A stretch of 64,000 bases of DNA, from positions 1-64,000 of the forward strand of contig NZ_BMHM01000007.1 of the NCBI RefSeq assembly GCF_014640815.1, given 5' to 3'. Positions 45,944 through 55,041 of this stretch are shown here, one piece after another. Within the stretch, counting starts at the first letter, position 1. Each line of letters begins with the position of its first letter. Source of the stretch: Vreelandella lutescens (lineage in GTDB: Bacteria > Pseudomonadota > Gammaproteobacteria > Pseudomonadales > Halomonadaceae). The position numbers and the translations under genes are program-made. A model generated the notes under the pieces. The model saw only the letters and a program-made list of their open reading frames with translations, was not told where the DNA came from and searched no databases.

Positions 45944-46813
45944 TTAGGCGACCGCCGCCTTACGGCGTTGCAGCCACCAATGGTTCAACCAAAGCGACGC
46001 GCCCATAATGGCCGCCCCCAGCAGGAGTTTCCCTATATCCGCATCGCGGTTCCAAATCACTAGGTTCACCACCAAACCCGCTGGCACCAGCGCATTATTC
46101 ATAATGGCCAAGGTGCCCGCATCCACCTTAGTCGCTCCTTGGTTCCAGGCGAAATAACCCACGCCGGAGGCGACCAGCCCCAGCCACGCAAGCACGCCCC
46201 ACTGCACCGACGTGGAGGGTAACGCAGCGCTGTTACCAAACAGCAAGAACGCGGGCAACGCCACCAGCATGGCACCAATAAAGAACCAGCCAAAAACACT
46301 ATGCCATGCCAAGGTGGGCGGTAGGTCTGCCGCGAGACGCCGGTAGCCGACTTGGCCGATGGCAAAGCACAGGTTAGCGCCCTGCACGACCATAAAGCCT
46401 AACCAAAAGCCGCTATCAATCCCGTCATAGCGAATCACCCCAGCACCAATCACCGCCAAAATGGCGGTGATAAGATAAATAGGCGTGAAACGTTTAAACA
46501 TCAGGTCATCAAGCAGCGCGATATACACGGGTGTAAAGATGGTAAATAGCAGCACTTCCGGCACAGAGAGCAGTAAAAACGAGTGATAAAAGAAGGTGTA
46601 CATGACGCCTAACTGAATCGCACCCAGTGCCATCAATGCCAGCCGCTGCTTCCCGCGCAGCAGGCTTGGACGTAAAAAAGGCAGAAACACTAGCATCGCT
46701 AACGTAACGCGCACCAGCACGGCAAAGTAACTGTCTACCTGCCCCGCCAAATAAACACCAATTAAAGAGAAGGAGAACGCCCAGAGCGCCGTGACGCCGA
46801 CCAAGTAGCCCAT
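45944..46813 (-). CDS. EamA-family (drug/metabolite) transporter
   Basis: Inner-membrane transporter of 289 residues with ten predicted helices in two EamA repeats (about residues 1-135 and 145-280). GVIRYDGIDSGFWLGF marks the joint. YedA/YtfF-like exporters have this size; the substrate cannot be read. TGAGGT lies before the ATG. It is a single gene on the minus strand. Confidence 0.9.
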   Translation of the reverse strand: MGYLVGVTALWAFSFSLIGVYLAGQVDSYFAVLVRVTLAMLVFLPFLRPSLLRGKQRLALMALGAIQLGVMYTFFYHSFLLLSVPEVLLFTIFTPVYIALLDDLMFKRFTPIYLITAILAVIGAGVIRYDGIDSGFWLGFMVVQGANLCFAIGQVGYRRLAADLPPTLAWHSVFGWFFIGAMLVALPAFLLFGNSAALPSTSVQWGVLAWLGLVASGVGYFAWNQGATKVDAGTLAIMNNALVPAGLVVNLVIWNRDADIGKLLLGAAIMGASLWLNHWWLQRRKAAVA

Positions 46814-46899
46814 CAGTAAACCTCAGGAAATAAGATAGTTGACGGGAATTATACGCCTTTAACGCCCTCTGCCAATGGGCCAAACGTCTCCGATGGCCT

Positions 46900-47469
46900 T
46901 TAGCGTTTTTTCAGCCAAATGAACGCGTAAATAACGCCGGGTAACCAGCCGATTAGCGTTAATACAGCACTGATGAGCACGCGCTGAGCACCGCCTTCGG
47001 TTAAGCCCACCGCTAAAGGCGGCAGCAATACGGCCAATGCGCGATAAGCGAGCTTAAGCGTGTCGGGTTCTGCCGCAAGCTCTGTAGCTGCCCTTGAAGA
47101 TGACGGTGTCTTGTCTTCTACGGCTGTTACTTCTTCTGCTTCTGCAGCATTCACTGCGGTGTCAGCCTGTATTGGCGGTGGCGTATAGTGTTCAACGGCA
47201 GCCTTCGCCTGGGCAGCCTGGGCTTTTTCGCGCTCTAGCGCCTTGCGATGGGCTTCTTTGTCTATTTTTTGCTCTAGGGTCTCTGCGCCCTCTGCCAAGT
47301 CATCGTGGTGGCGTTCCCAATCTTCCCAATCGTGGGGTGTTCCTGATTTAGGGCGTTGATGACCAGAGCCACGAGCACGCTCCCAGGCTTTCTCTTCTAG
47401 CGTATTCGGCCTGTCAGGGTCTCGTTCTATGCCCACGCCTTTACGATTTAAATATTCACGAGCGTCCAT
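46900..47469 (-). CDS. Charged coiled-coil protein with C-terminal Pmp3/YqaE-like membrane domain
   Basis: 189-residue protein. The first 130 residues are hydrophilic (NTLEEKAWERARGSG, DDLAEGAETLEQKIDKEAHRKALEREKAQAAQAKAA) and partly coiled coil. The C-terminal 55 residues (VLLPPLAVGLTEGG, then LTLIGWLPGVIYAFIWL) match the two-helix Pmp3/UPF0057 domain, usually a stand-alone 50-residue protein linked to salt and membrane-potential stress. AGAGGAA precedes the ATG at 47469. It is divergent from the CBS-domain gene. The domain call is confident; the function of the fusion is unknown. Confidence 0.8.
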   Translation of the reverse strand: MDAREYLNRKGVGIERDPDRPNTLEEKAWERARGSGHQRPKSGTPHDWEDWERHHDDLAEGAETLEQKIDKEAHRKALEREKAQAAQAKAAVEHYTPPPIQADTAVNAAEAEEVTAVEDKTPSSSRAATELAAEPDTLKLAYRALAVLLPPLAVGLTEGGAQRVLISAVLTLIGWLPGVIYAFIWLKKR

Positions 47470-47614
47470 TACGGTTCCTCTCAACGTTTGAGGCGAGTTT
47501 AAAAAAGCAGAAAAGCGTTGAATAACGTCAGTATGGGGGCAGAGCAGGGTCAGTTAAATCACCTACAGTAAGAGAATCGGCTGTGGCCTGTCGACCATGC
47601 TAAGGAGCGCTCCA

Positions 47615-48022
47615 ATGAATAAAAAAATCCCGGATACCGTGCGCGATATTATGTCCCGCGACTGCTACCGTGTTTCTGGAGAAACATCCATCACTACCCT
47701 TGCGCAAGGGCTCGCCCTACACCGATTACCGGGTGCGCCAGTGGTGGATATGGCTGACCGCTTAATTGGCTTTATCTCTGAACAAGATGTCTTGGGTCGC
47801 GTGCTGGACAGCATCTATCATGACGACGAAGCACCGCTCGTCAGAGAGCTGATGCGTCAAGATGTCCTGACAACGTCCCCTAATAAGAGCATTACCGATT
47901 TGGCCCAAGAAATGCTGGGGGCTAAGCCCAAAATTTACCCTGTCGTAGAACAGCAGCGCCTGGTGGGTATCGTCACCCGGCGCGATATTTTGATAGCACT
48001 GCTCACCATCCGCCGCCATTAA
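47615..48022 (+). CDS. Tandem CBS-domain protein
   Basis: 135-residue protein made of two CBS motifs (TVRDIMSRDCYRVSGETSITTLAQ and VRELMRQDVLTTSPNKSITDLAQ), forming one adenine-nucleotide-sensing module. The ATG at 47615 has AGGAG seven bases upstream; the frame opens at 47597. No catalytic domain is attached, so a regulatory or energy-sensing role is likely but the partner is unknown. Confidence 0.88.
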   Translation: MNKKIPDTVRDIMSRDCYRVSGETSITTLAQGLALHRLPGAPVVDMADRLIGFISEQDVLGRVLDSIYHDDEAPLVRELMRQDVLTTSPNKSITDLAQEMLGAKPKIYPVVEQQRLVGIVTRRDILIALLTIRRH

Positions 48023-48049
48023 CCCCCTTTACCTGCTCAACACACGGGC

Positions 48050-48079
48050 AAAAAAAACCGCTGCTTGAAAAAGCAGCGG
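48050..48079 (-). terminator. Minus-strand intrinsic terminator with no upstream minus-strand gene
   Basis: On the minus strand CCGCTGCTT, loop TTTC, AAGCAGCGG, then eight T. The coding genes on both sides are on the plus strand, so it would end a separate minus-strand transcript. On the plus strand it lacks a T-tract. Confidence 0.82.
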
Positions 48080-48170
48080 AAGCAAGGGATCGAAAACAAT
48101 AGCCAGAACAACACTATTAGCGACTGCTATCGCGATGTTGCCTGTACACTCTCAGACACTCCGCACAGAA
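48050..48170 (-). ncRNA. Candidate small RNA, copy 2 of a two-member family
   Basis: The 262-base region 48023-48284 has no gene. Its minus strand contains GTTGTTCTGGCTAT (48099-48112), GATCCCTTGCTT (48080-48091) and a strong terminator, in the same order as at 43772-43850. No ATG is present on that strand in the segment, so a peptide is unlikely. The 5' end is a guess. On the plus strand the same region also holds the promoter of the 48285 gene (TATACT near 48217). Confidence 0.4.
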
Positions 48171-48284
48171 AAAGTTCGCAAAAGGTTAAAATTTTCGTCT
48201 TTGCGGGCTCAGGCGTATACTAGACAGCCACTCTCCAATAGACGTGTAAACGGGCGTCTAACCTGATGCGGCTGGGAGCTTTAC

Positions 48285-48644
48285 ATGGCACTTTACTTAC
48301 TGGTGTTTGGCGTCTGTGTGCTGGTAATGGGAGCCGTGCTGTTAGTGCTCATGAGCGCAGGAACACCGCGCTACCGCACGGAACCCAAGGATCTGATTTC
48401 GCTGTTTGATAAAGCCCTGGAGAGTAAGGTCAGCGAGACGGAGTGGAACACACTGATTGGCTACCCTATTCGTCATGATGAGTATTTAGACAACGTCCGC
48501 CGTCGTGCCTCGCATCTTATGGATACTCATGGGCGACGCTGGCAGATTGCTCAAGGCAAGCCGCTACTCAACCAAGAGGGTTATGCAGAGTTAAAAGCAC
48601 TGCGCGACCATCTAGCGGCCCACACAGCGCTTCGTCAGCGCTGA
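48285..48644 (+). CDS. Membrane-anchored hypothetical protein
   Basis: 119-residue protein that I do not recognise. An N-terminal membrane helix (LYLLVFGVCVLVMGAVLLVLM) is followed by a soluble domain of about 90 residues with RTEPKDLISLFDKALESKVSETEWNTLIGYPIRHDEYLD. GGGAG lies seven bases before the ATG. The AraC gene follows 27 bases later on the same strand and may be co-transcribed. Confidence 0.8.
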   Translation: MALYLLVFGVCVLVMGAVLLVLMSAGTPRYRTEPKDLISLFDKALESKVSETEWNTLIGYPIRHDEYLDNVRRRASHLMDTHGRRWQIAQGKPLLNQEGYAELKALRDHLAAHTALRQR

Positions 48645-48671
48645 CAGAGCAGCAGCGACGAGGAGAACCCT

Positions 48672-49535
48672 ATGCCAAGCACTATTCGTCAAATCCCCTT
48701 GGAAAGCGCTACCAAGCATCACTCCCATGATTTTCATCAAATTGTGATTACGCTCTGTGGCTCTTCTGAGTTTGAAATTGAGGGGCTTGGAGGCCGGGTG
48801 AACGCCTTTTCTGGCTGCATCGTGCCAGCCAACCATGAGCACTACTACTCTGGAAATGGTCATAACCGCCAGCTTATTTTAGACCTTCCAGAAGATGCTC
48901 CGGCCCTAACGGGTGAACATCGGGAGTTGGTCGCACTCTTTGATGCGCCGCGTTTCTTTGCTTTAGACAGCCCGCTACGCCACTACTTGACGTTTGTCGA
49001 AAGCGAACTGGCCCGCGGATTTGACAACTCGACGACGTCTTTCCAACAAGACCGTTTAGCAGCCACGCTATTAGGCTCATTAAAAGCGCGCTTGGGCGCA
49101 TCAGGATGCACAGCCCAACGGCGTATCGACCTGACTCAAATTGATCGCTTCATCCGCCGCCACTTAGCCGATGAGCTGCGCGTGGCGGACCTAGCCAAGC
49201 TTGCTTGCCTAAGTGAAGCACACTTTTCTGAACGCTTTAGAGCGCAAACCGGGCTCTCGCCCTGGCAGTATGTGCGCAGGCAACGGCTGCACGCAGCGCG
49301 CCAACTAGTGATGCAGAGCCGCTTACCGCTGACCGATATTGCGATTCAAACCGGGTTTGCCAATCAGAGCGCGCTGTCTCACGCATTTCGCCGCAGTTAC
49401 GGGGCTTCACCGCGTCAGCTTCGCCAAGGCTTTGTGACCCCCTCGTTAGATGCCAACAGTCGTTCAACGCCTCATTCAACGGCGTTATCCTCGGCCACAT
49501 CCCCCGTGGGTGCTGGCGTGCTCTCATCTCAATAG
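48672..49535 (+). CDS. AraC-family transcriptional regulator
   Basis: 287-residue regulator. The N-terminal cupin-like sensor starts HHSHDFHQIVITLCGSSEFEIEG. The C-terminal double helix-turn-helix is complete (RVADLAKLACLSEAHFSERFRAQTG and PLTDIAIQTGFANQSALSHAFRRSYGASP). A Ser/Thr-rich tail of about 25 residues follows. GAGGAG lies before the ATG. The next gene on the strand is putA, 260 bases on, so control of proline use is possible but unproven. Confidence 0.9.
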   Translation: MPSTIRQIPLESATKHHSHDFHQIVITLCGSSEFEIEGLGGRVNAFSGCIVPANHEHYYSGNGHNRQLILDLPEDAPALTGEHRELVALFDAPRFFALDSPLRHYLTFVESELARGFDNSTTSFQQDRLAATLLGSLKARLGASGCTAQRRIDLTQIDRFIRRHLADELRVADLAKLACLSEAHFSERFRAQTGLSPWQYVRRQRLHAARQLVMQSRLPLTDIAIQTGFANQSALSHAFRRSYGASPRQLRQGFVTPSLDANSRSTPHSTALSSATSPVGAGVLSSQ

Positions 49536-49795
49536 TGCCGCGCTAACGAAGATACGTAAAAAAGTCTTCCCGTTTGCCGCTAGCGGTGCCTTCTTAACTC
49601 TACTAAAGTCGTAATTAGCAATAGCTTGCCGTGAAATTGACACGTTTTGCCATGGAAACGACATACACCTAACGACGGCTAGCTCTACATTCAAACGTCA
49701 GCCTGGGCACTTGCCCTGCCATCACTTTTTTAACGTTAGCTGACTCAGCTATTCGTTCAAGTTGCTCGTTTCAGACCTGTCTTACGGGGGCCTCA

Positions 49796-52700
49796 ATGCT
49801 CAATGCTAAACAAATGCGTGATTCTGCCACCTGGCAAACCGACCTTGATACGCTGATGCAGCGTGTTAGCGAACACTATATCGTCAATGAAGACACTTAC
49901 GTCAGTGAACTGATCAAACTGCTGGACGCTGATCACGACGATTTTTCGCGCATTGAGGCCAACACGGCAGCCCTGGTGCGCGACGTGCGCAATATGGATA
50001 CCGCCGTTGATACCATCGACGAGCTGCTGCAGCAGTACAGCCTGGATACCCATGAAGGCCTGATGCTGATGTGCCTCGCAGAAGCCATGCTGCGCATTCC
50101 AGATAAAGCCACTGCCGATGCTTTAATCGAAGATAAGCTGGGCCCCGCCGACTGGCAGTCACACGTGGGTAAAAGTGAATCGTGGATGGTCAACGCCTCT
50201 ACCTGGGGCCTGTTAATGACCGGCCGCGTGCTGAAGCTTGACCACCCTAAAGAGGGCCAGCCCGCTCACTTTATTAACCGCATGGTTAATCGTATGGGCG
50301 AGCCAGTGATTCGCCGTGCGATGATGGAAGCAATGAAAATCATGGGTAAGCAGTTCGTGCTTGGCCGTGATATCAACGAAGCCCTGAAACGTTCCAAGCC
50401 GCTGTTCAACAAAGGCTACACCTACTCTTACGACATGCTAGGCGAAGCCGCACGCACCCGCGCCGATGCCAAACGCTACTTTGACGACTACGCTCGTGCG
50501 ATTGAGCAAGTGGGCAAAGCGTGCAAATCGCTGGGCGACAAAACCCCCGCGCCGTCAGTCTCTATCAAGCTCTCTGCCCTGCACCCCCGCTATGAGTTTG
50601 GCCGCCGCGAACAAGTGCTAGCGGAGCTGGTAGACACCGTTATTCAACTGGTCACCAAAGCGCGTGAGCTGGATGTAGCCGTTACCATCGATGCGGAAGA
50701 AGTGGACCGCCTAGAGCTTTCTTTGGAAGTCTTCCGTGCGATTTACCAAAGCGACGCGGTCAAGGGTTGGGGCCACTTTGGCTTGGTCGTTCAGGCGTAC
50801 TCCAAGCGCGCGCTGCCGGTACTGCACTACCTCAATCGTTTAGCCGATGAACAGGGCGATGAAATCCCGCTACGCCTAGTAAAAGGTGCGTACTGGGATA
50901 GCGAAATCAAAGAGTCTCAGCAGCTGGGTATCGATGGCTATCCGGTCTATACCCGCAAGGCGTGTACCGATGTGGCTTACTTGGCCTGCGCGCAGTTCCT
51001 GCTGTCTGACGACACCCGTGGCCGGATCTTCCCGCAGTTTGCCACGCACAACGCTCACACCGTCACCACCATTTTGGAACTGGCGAACCACGACAGCCGC
51101 CCGTTTGAATTCCAGCGCCTGCACGGTATGGGCGAAGCGCTTTATGACGCGGCCCTTGAGCGCGCTCCCAAAGGCACTTACTGCCGTATTTACGCCCCGG
51201 TGGGTGCCCACAAGGATCTACTCCCCTACTTGGTACGTCGCCTGCTGGAAAACGGCGCTAACTCCTCCTTCGTTCACCAGATTGTCGACCCAGACGTGCC
51301 GGTAGAGTCACTGTGCCAGCACCCCATCGATACTCTGCGCCAGCAAAAAACGTTCTACAACAAGCGTATTCCGCTGCCTAAAGACATTTATGGCCCGAAA
51401 CGCCGTAACTCCCGTGGGGTTAACTTAAACATCCGCAGTCACTACTACCCGCTGATGGACAAGATGGGCGGGTTTATGGACAAGCAATACCCCACCAAAC
51501 CGCTGCTGGCCTTCGATGTGGCTGATGACAGCGCCAATACGCATAGTGTCACCTCGCCCTTTGACCGTCGCCAAACTGTTGGTAGCGTACAGTGGACCAG
51601 CAAAGAGCAAGCAGCTAAAGCCCTCGACGCTGCCTGGGAAGCCTTCCCCCGCTGGGACGCCACGCCGGTTGCCGAGCGCGCAGCGATTCTGCGCCGGTTA
51701 GGCGATTTAATGGAAGAGCACATGGCGGAGCTGATGACGCTCTGCTCTCGCGAAGGCGGCAAGCTGCTCACCGATGGCGTCGATGAAATCAAAGAAGCGG
51801 TCGACTTCTGCCGTTACTACGCCATGCGCGCAGAAGAGTCGTTTGGCGAGCCGATTGAGCTGCCTGGCCCCACCGGTGAATCCAACCGTTTAATGATGGG
51901 CGGTAAAGGTGTTTTTGCCGCCATTAGCCCTTGGAACTTCCCGGTAGCCATCTTCTGCGGTCAGATTGTTGCCGCCGCCGTCGCAGGTAACACGGTACTG
52001 GCGAAGCCTGCCGAACAGACCTCGATTGTCGCTCACCGCGTCATTGAGCTGCTGTATGAAGCGGGCATGCCCCGTGATGTGGTGCAGCTGCTGCCGGGTG
52101 ACGGCCCCACTGTCGGTAGCGTACTGACCTCTGACCCGCGCATCACAGGCGTCGTGTTTACCGGCGGTACCGACACAGCGCAAATCATTAACCGTGCCCT
52201 CGCCGCTCGCGATAACGCGCCGCTGCCAACGCTGATTGCGGAAACCGGCGGCATGAACGCGATGATCGTGGACTCCACGGCCCTACCCGAGCAGGTCGTG
52301 GTTGATGTCATTCAGTCAGCGTTCCAAAGTGCTGGCCAGCGCTGCTCTGCGCTGCGGGTGCTTTACCTTCAAGATGACGTTGCCGACCGCGTGATTGAAA
52401 TTCTCAAGGGAGCCATGAGCGAGCTGCGCATTGGCGACCCCCGCGATCTGGGTACCGACGTGGGGCCCGTCATTGATGAAGACGCACGCAAAGGCTTGAT
52501 GGCGCATATCGAGAAGCTGAAAGGCGAGAACCGCTTAGTAGCCGAAACGCCGATGTCTGCCGAGCACACCCAGCACGGTACCTTCGTACCGCCGGTCGCC
52601 TTTACCATCGACAGCATTGATGCCCTGACGCGCGAGCAGTTTGGCCCGGTGTTACACATTGTGCGCTTCAAAGCCCGCGAACTTGACAAGGTCATCAACG

Positions 52701-52987
52701 ATATTAACGGCCGGGGTTATGGCCTGACGTTTGGGGTGCATAGCCGTAACGAATCCTTTGCCGCTGAAATAGCGCAGAAAATTCGAGTAGGCAATGTGTA
52801 TATCAACCGTAATATCATCGGTGCCGTTGTTGGCGTTCAACCGTTTGGTGGACAAGGCTTATCTGGCACCGGTCCTAAAGCAGGTGGGCCGCACTACCTG
52901 CAGCGGTTTGTGACCGAAAAAACGATTACTAACAACACCGCCGCTCTGGGTGGCAACGCGTCGCTTCTGGCGCTAGGGGATGAGTGA
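49796..52987 (+). CDS. putA: Bifunctional proline dehydrogenase / L-glutamate gamma-semialdehyde dehydrogenase
   Basis: Two-step oxidation of proline to glutamate; 1063 residues. After a helical N-terminal region, the FAD-dependent proline dehydrogenase barrel runs to about residue 480 (SVSIKLSALHPRYEF, LRLVKGAYWDSEIK, FATHNAHTV). The aldehyde dehydrogenase domain follows (AAISPWNFPVAIFCGQ, ETGGMNAMIVDS, catalytic Cys850 in SAGQRCSALRV). There is no N-terminal ribbon-helix-helix domain, so this PutA should not bind DNA as the E. coli protein does. The start could be 49796 or the ATG at 49802. A TTGACA at 49637 in the 260-base upstream region is a possible -35 element. putP follows downstream. 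Confidence 0.96.
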   Translation: MLNAKQMRDSATWQTDLDTLMQRVSEHYIVNEDTYVSELIKLLDADHDDFSRIEANTAALVRDVRNMDTAVDTIDELLQQYSLDTHEGLMLMCLAEAMLRIPDKATADALIEDKLGPADWQSHVGKSESWMVNASTWGLLMTGRVLKLDHPKEGQPAHFINRMVNRMGEPVIRRAMMEAMKIMGKQFVLGRDINEALKRSKPLFNKGYTYSYDMLGEAARTRADAKRYFDDYARAIEQVGKACKSLGDKTPAPSVSIKLSALHPRYEFGRREQVLAELVDTVIQLVTKARELDVAVTIDAEEVDRLELSLEVFRAIYQSDAVKGWGHFGLVVQAYSKRALPVLHYLNRLADEQGDEIPLRLVKGAYWDSEIKESQQLGIDGYPVYTRKACTDVAYLACAQFLLSDDTRGRIFPQFATHNAHTVTTILELANHDSRPFEFQRLHGMGEALYDAALERAPKGTYCRIYAPVGAHKDLLPYLVRRLLENGANSSFVHQIVDPDVPVESLCQHPIDTLRQQKTFYNKRIPLPKDIYGPKRRNSRGVNLNIRSHYYPLMDKMGGFMDKQYPTKPLLAFDVADDSANTHSVTSPFDRRQTVGSVQWTSKEQAAKALDAAWEAFPRWDATPVAERAAILRRLGDLMEEHMAELMTLCSREGGKLLTDGVDEIKEAVDFCRYYAMRAEESFGEPIELPGPTGESNRLMMGGKGVFAAISPWNFPVAIFCGQIVAAAVAGNTVLAKPAEQTSIVAHRVIELLYEAGMPRDVVQLLPGDGPTVGSVLTSDPRITGVVFTGGTDTAQIINRALAARDNAPLPTLIAETGGMNAMIVDSTALPEQVVVDVIQSAFQSAGQRCSALRVLYLQDDVADRVIEILKGAMSELRIGDPRDLGTDVGPVIDEDARKGLMAHIEKLKGENRLVAETPMSAEHTQHGTFVPPVAFTIDSIDALTREQFGPVLHIVRFKARELDKVINDINGRGYGLTFGVHSRNESFAAEIAQKIRVGNVYINRNIIGAVVGVQPFGGQGLSGTGPKAGGPHYLQRFVTEKTITNNTAALGGNASLLALGDE

Positions 52988-53035
52988 ACGGCTCATCAAC
53001 ACAACTAACCTGAACTCCTGAAAAGGAACCGTCTC

Positions 53036-53182
53036 ATGGTTGACAATAATAGAGCAATCGCCCTGACACTTGCGGCCTGTTTAGGCCGCAACTTGGGCAC
53101 AGGGAACATTGCACACACACGTACCCACTACTTCTCTAACGGCTTTACTAGCGATACTTCGCTCGCACAGCCGGTGGAATAA
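53036..53182 (+). CDS. Possible 48-residue leader peptide between putA and putP
   Basis: Short open frame with AAAAGGAA about seven bases before its ATG (53036) and a TAA at 53180. It encodes a hydrophilic peptide starting MVDNNRAIALTLAACLG. Codons 12-19 lie in a strong hairpin (TTGCGGCCT 53070-53078 with AGGCCGCAA 53083-53091). No homologue is recognised. It may be a leader that tunes putP, or a chance frame. Confidence 0.3.
   Translation: MVDNNRAIALTLAACLGRNLGTGNIAHTRTHYFSNGFTSDTSLAQPVE
53070..53091 (+). other. 9-bp tetraloop hairpin in the putA-putP interval
   Basis: TTGCGGCCT and AGGCCGCAA separated by GTTT; no T-tract follows. The 345-base interval 52988-53332 also contains the short open frame and the inverted repeat at 53261. 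Confidence 0.55.
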
Positions 53183-53260
53183 AGACTCAGGGTTAACAAC
53201 AACAAGGCTGCGCATGGTCGCTGCAGACCGGCCAGCGCAGAGCCTGTCGGAGCTCGCCTT

Positions 53261-53296
53261 GTACAAAAAAGTCAGCAAGCGCAGACGCTTTTGTAC
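53261..53296 (+). repeat. Inverted repeat upstream of putP
   Basis: GTACAAAA (53261-53268) and TTTTGTAC (53289-53296), with an inner AGCG/CGCT pair near the second arm. It lies about 37 bases before the putP start. It could be an operator or an RNA fold near the ribosome site. The minus strand of 53081-53278 reads FHRLCERSIASKAVREV, which recalls peptides encoded by dispersed palindromic repeats in other genomes. Confidence 0.5.
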
Positions 53297-53332
53297 GTAG
53301 CGTAGCCCGTACTAACAAACTGGAGAAGTTTC

Positions 53333-54832
53333 ATGGCTACAGGTGTTTGGATTAGCTTATTTGGTTACTTTGCGCTCATGATCGCCATTGGCGTTTATGC
53401 CATGCGCAAATCAACGTCTTCTTCCGAAGACTACATGCTGGGTGGCCGTACCCTCAGCCCACAAGTAGCCGCTCTTTCAGCGGGTGCGTCGGATATGAGC
53501 GGCTGGCTGTTGCTCGGCTTACCGGGGGCGATGTTCGTCTCTGGCCTAGGATCTGCCTGGATCGGTATTGGTCTACTGGTAGGTGCATTCTTTAACTGGC
53601 TGTTAGTGGCACCGCGCCTACGTGAACAAACCATTCACTACGGCAATGCCATTACCATTCCGGCCTTTTTGGCTAACCGCTTCCCGACTCGTGCGCTGTC
53701 GCTTCGCACGGTCTCAGCGATCGTGATCGTCATCTTTTTCGCGGTCTATACCGCGTCAGGCCTCGTCGCGGGCGGCAAGCTGTTTGAAAGTGCGTTCACC
53801 GGCGTCTATAACTTTGGCGATATGAGCAACTACGCCATGGGCGTTATCATCACCTTGGGTGTCGTACTTATCTACACCGTGGTGGGCGGCTTTTTGGCCG
53901 TGAGCATGACCGACTTCGTGCAGGGCTGCATCATGATGCTGGCACTGATCATCATGCCAGCAGTCGTGCTGTTTGGTGAAGGCGGCGGCGGTTTCTCTCA
54001 AGCTTCCGAAACGCTTAATAGCGTTGACCCCACCCTGCTCTCCTGGACAACGGGCTTGACCTTTATCGGCTGGCTGTCAGCGGTCACATGGGGCCTTGGC
54101 TATTTTGGCCAGCCGCATATCATTGTGCGTTTTATGGCCATCCGTTCGCAGAAGGATGTACCCATGGCGCGCAACATTGGCATGGGCTGGATGCTGGTAT
54201 CACTCATTGGGGCGGTGTCTCTAGGCTTAGCAGGTCGGGCCTTCGCTGTACGCAATGGCCTTGACGTTCAGGATCCAGAAACCATCTTTATCATTCTGGC
54301 CAACCTGCTCTTCCATCCGTTGATTACCGGCTTCCTGTATGCAGCCTTGCTGGCCGCCATCATGAGCACCATCTCTAGCCAGCTGCTAGTGTCTTCCTCA
54401 TCGCTGACAGAAGATTTCTACCGCTTGTTTTTGCACAAAAATGCCACCGAGCAGCAGTGTGTAGCGGTAGGCCGCGTATGCGTAGTGCTGGTCGGTATTG
54501 TGGCAGCCTTTATTGCCTCTGACGAAAACTCCCAGGTGCTGGGACTGGTCAGTAACGCCTGGGCAGGCTTTGGCGCTGCCTTCGGCCCGCTGATCATCTT
54601 GTCGCTGATGTGGCCGCGCACCAACGGTGCTGGCGCGCTAGCCGGTATGGTAGTCGGTGCTGTTACCGTGATGATCTGGATCACCCTGGGCTGGAATGGC
54701 TCCTTCATGGGTGGACCAGGCATTTACGAAATCATCCCTGGCTTCATCGCTTCCTTCATTGCCATTCTGGTCGTGAGCAGCATGACCGCCGACGCGGGTG
54801 AATATAAGCATATTGACCGCAAAGAAGCGTAA
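53333..54832 (+). CDS. putP: Sodium/proline symporter
   Basis: Na+-coupled proline importer of the SSS family; 499 residues with about 13 predicted membrane helices. Conserved elements include ALSAGASDMSGWLLLGLPGA (Na+ and proline binding in helix 2), GYFGQPHIIVRFMA and AIMSTISSQLLVSSSSLTEDFY. GGAG lies before the ATG. It is on the same strand as putA, 345 bases downstream, and ends with a strong terminator. In a halophile, proline uptake also serves osmoprotection. Confidence 0.96.
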   Translation: MATGVWISLFGYFALMIAIGVYAMRKSTSSSEDYMLGGRTLSPQVAALSAGASDMSGWLLLGLPGAMFVSGLGSAWIGIGLLVGAFFNWLLVAPRLREQTIHYGNAITIPAFLANRFPTRALSLRTVSAIVIVIFFAVYTASGLVAGGKLFESAFTGVYNFGDMSNYAMGVIITLGVVLIYTVVGGFLAVSMTDFVQGCIMMLALIIMPAVVLFGEGGGGFSQASETLNSVDPTLLSWTTGLTFIGWLSAVTWGLGYFGQPHIIVRFMAIRSQKDVPMARNIGMGWMLVSLIGAVSLGLAGRAFAVRNGLDVQDPETIFIILANLLFHPLITGFLYAALLAAIMSTISSQLLVSSSSLTEDFYRLFLHKNATEQQCVAVGRVCVVLVGIVAAFIASDENSQVLGLVSNAWAGFGAAFGPLIILSLMWPRTNGAGALAGMVVGAVTVMIWITLGWNGSFMGGPGIYEIIPGFIASFIAILVVSSMTADAGEYKHIDRKEA

Positions 54833-54851
54833 TACAACGGCGTGATGCAAA

Positions 54852-54886
54852 GGGCTCAGCGGAGAAATACCGCTGAGCCCTTTTTT
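54852..54886 (+). terminator. Intrinsic terminator of putP
   Basis: GGGCTCAGCGG, a 7-base loop, CCGCTGAGCCC, then TTTTTT: an 11-bp perfect stem 19 bases past the putP stop. Confidence 0.92.
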
Positions 54887-55041
54887 ATGCGCGGCCTTCC
54901 TCGTGTTTTCTAATCATCTGAATCGCAGGGCTACCACCTATTGCCCCAGGTCAATAATGCCCACTCTTTGGCTCGGTACACTGGATGCATGGTTGTTCAC
55001 TGCAACCTTTTCCCATCACGTTATCGGTCAGGAGCGACGCT

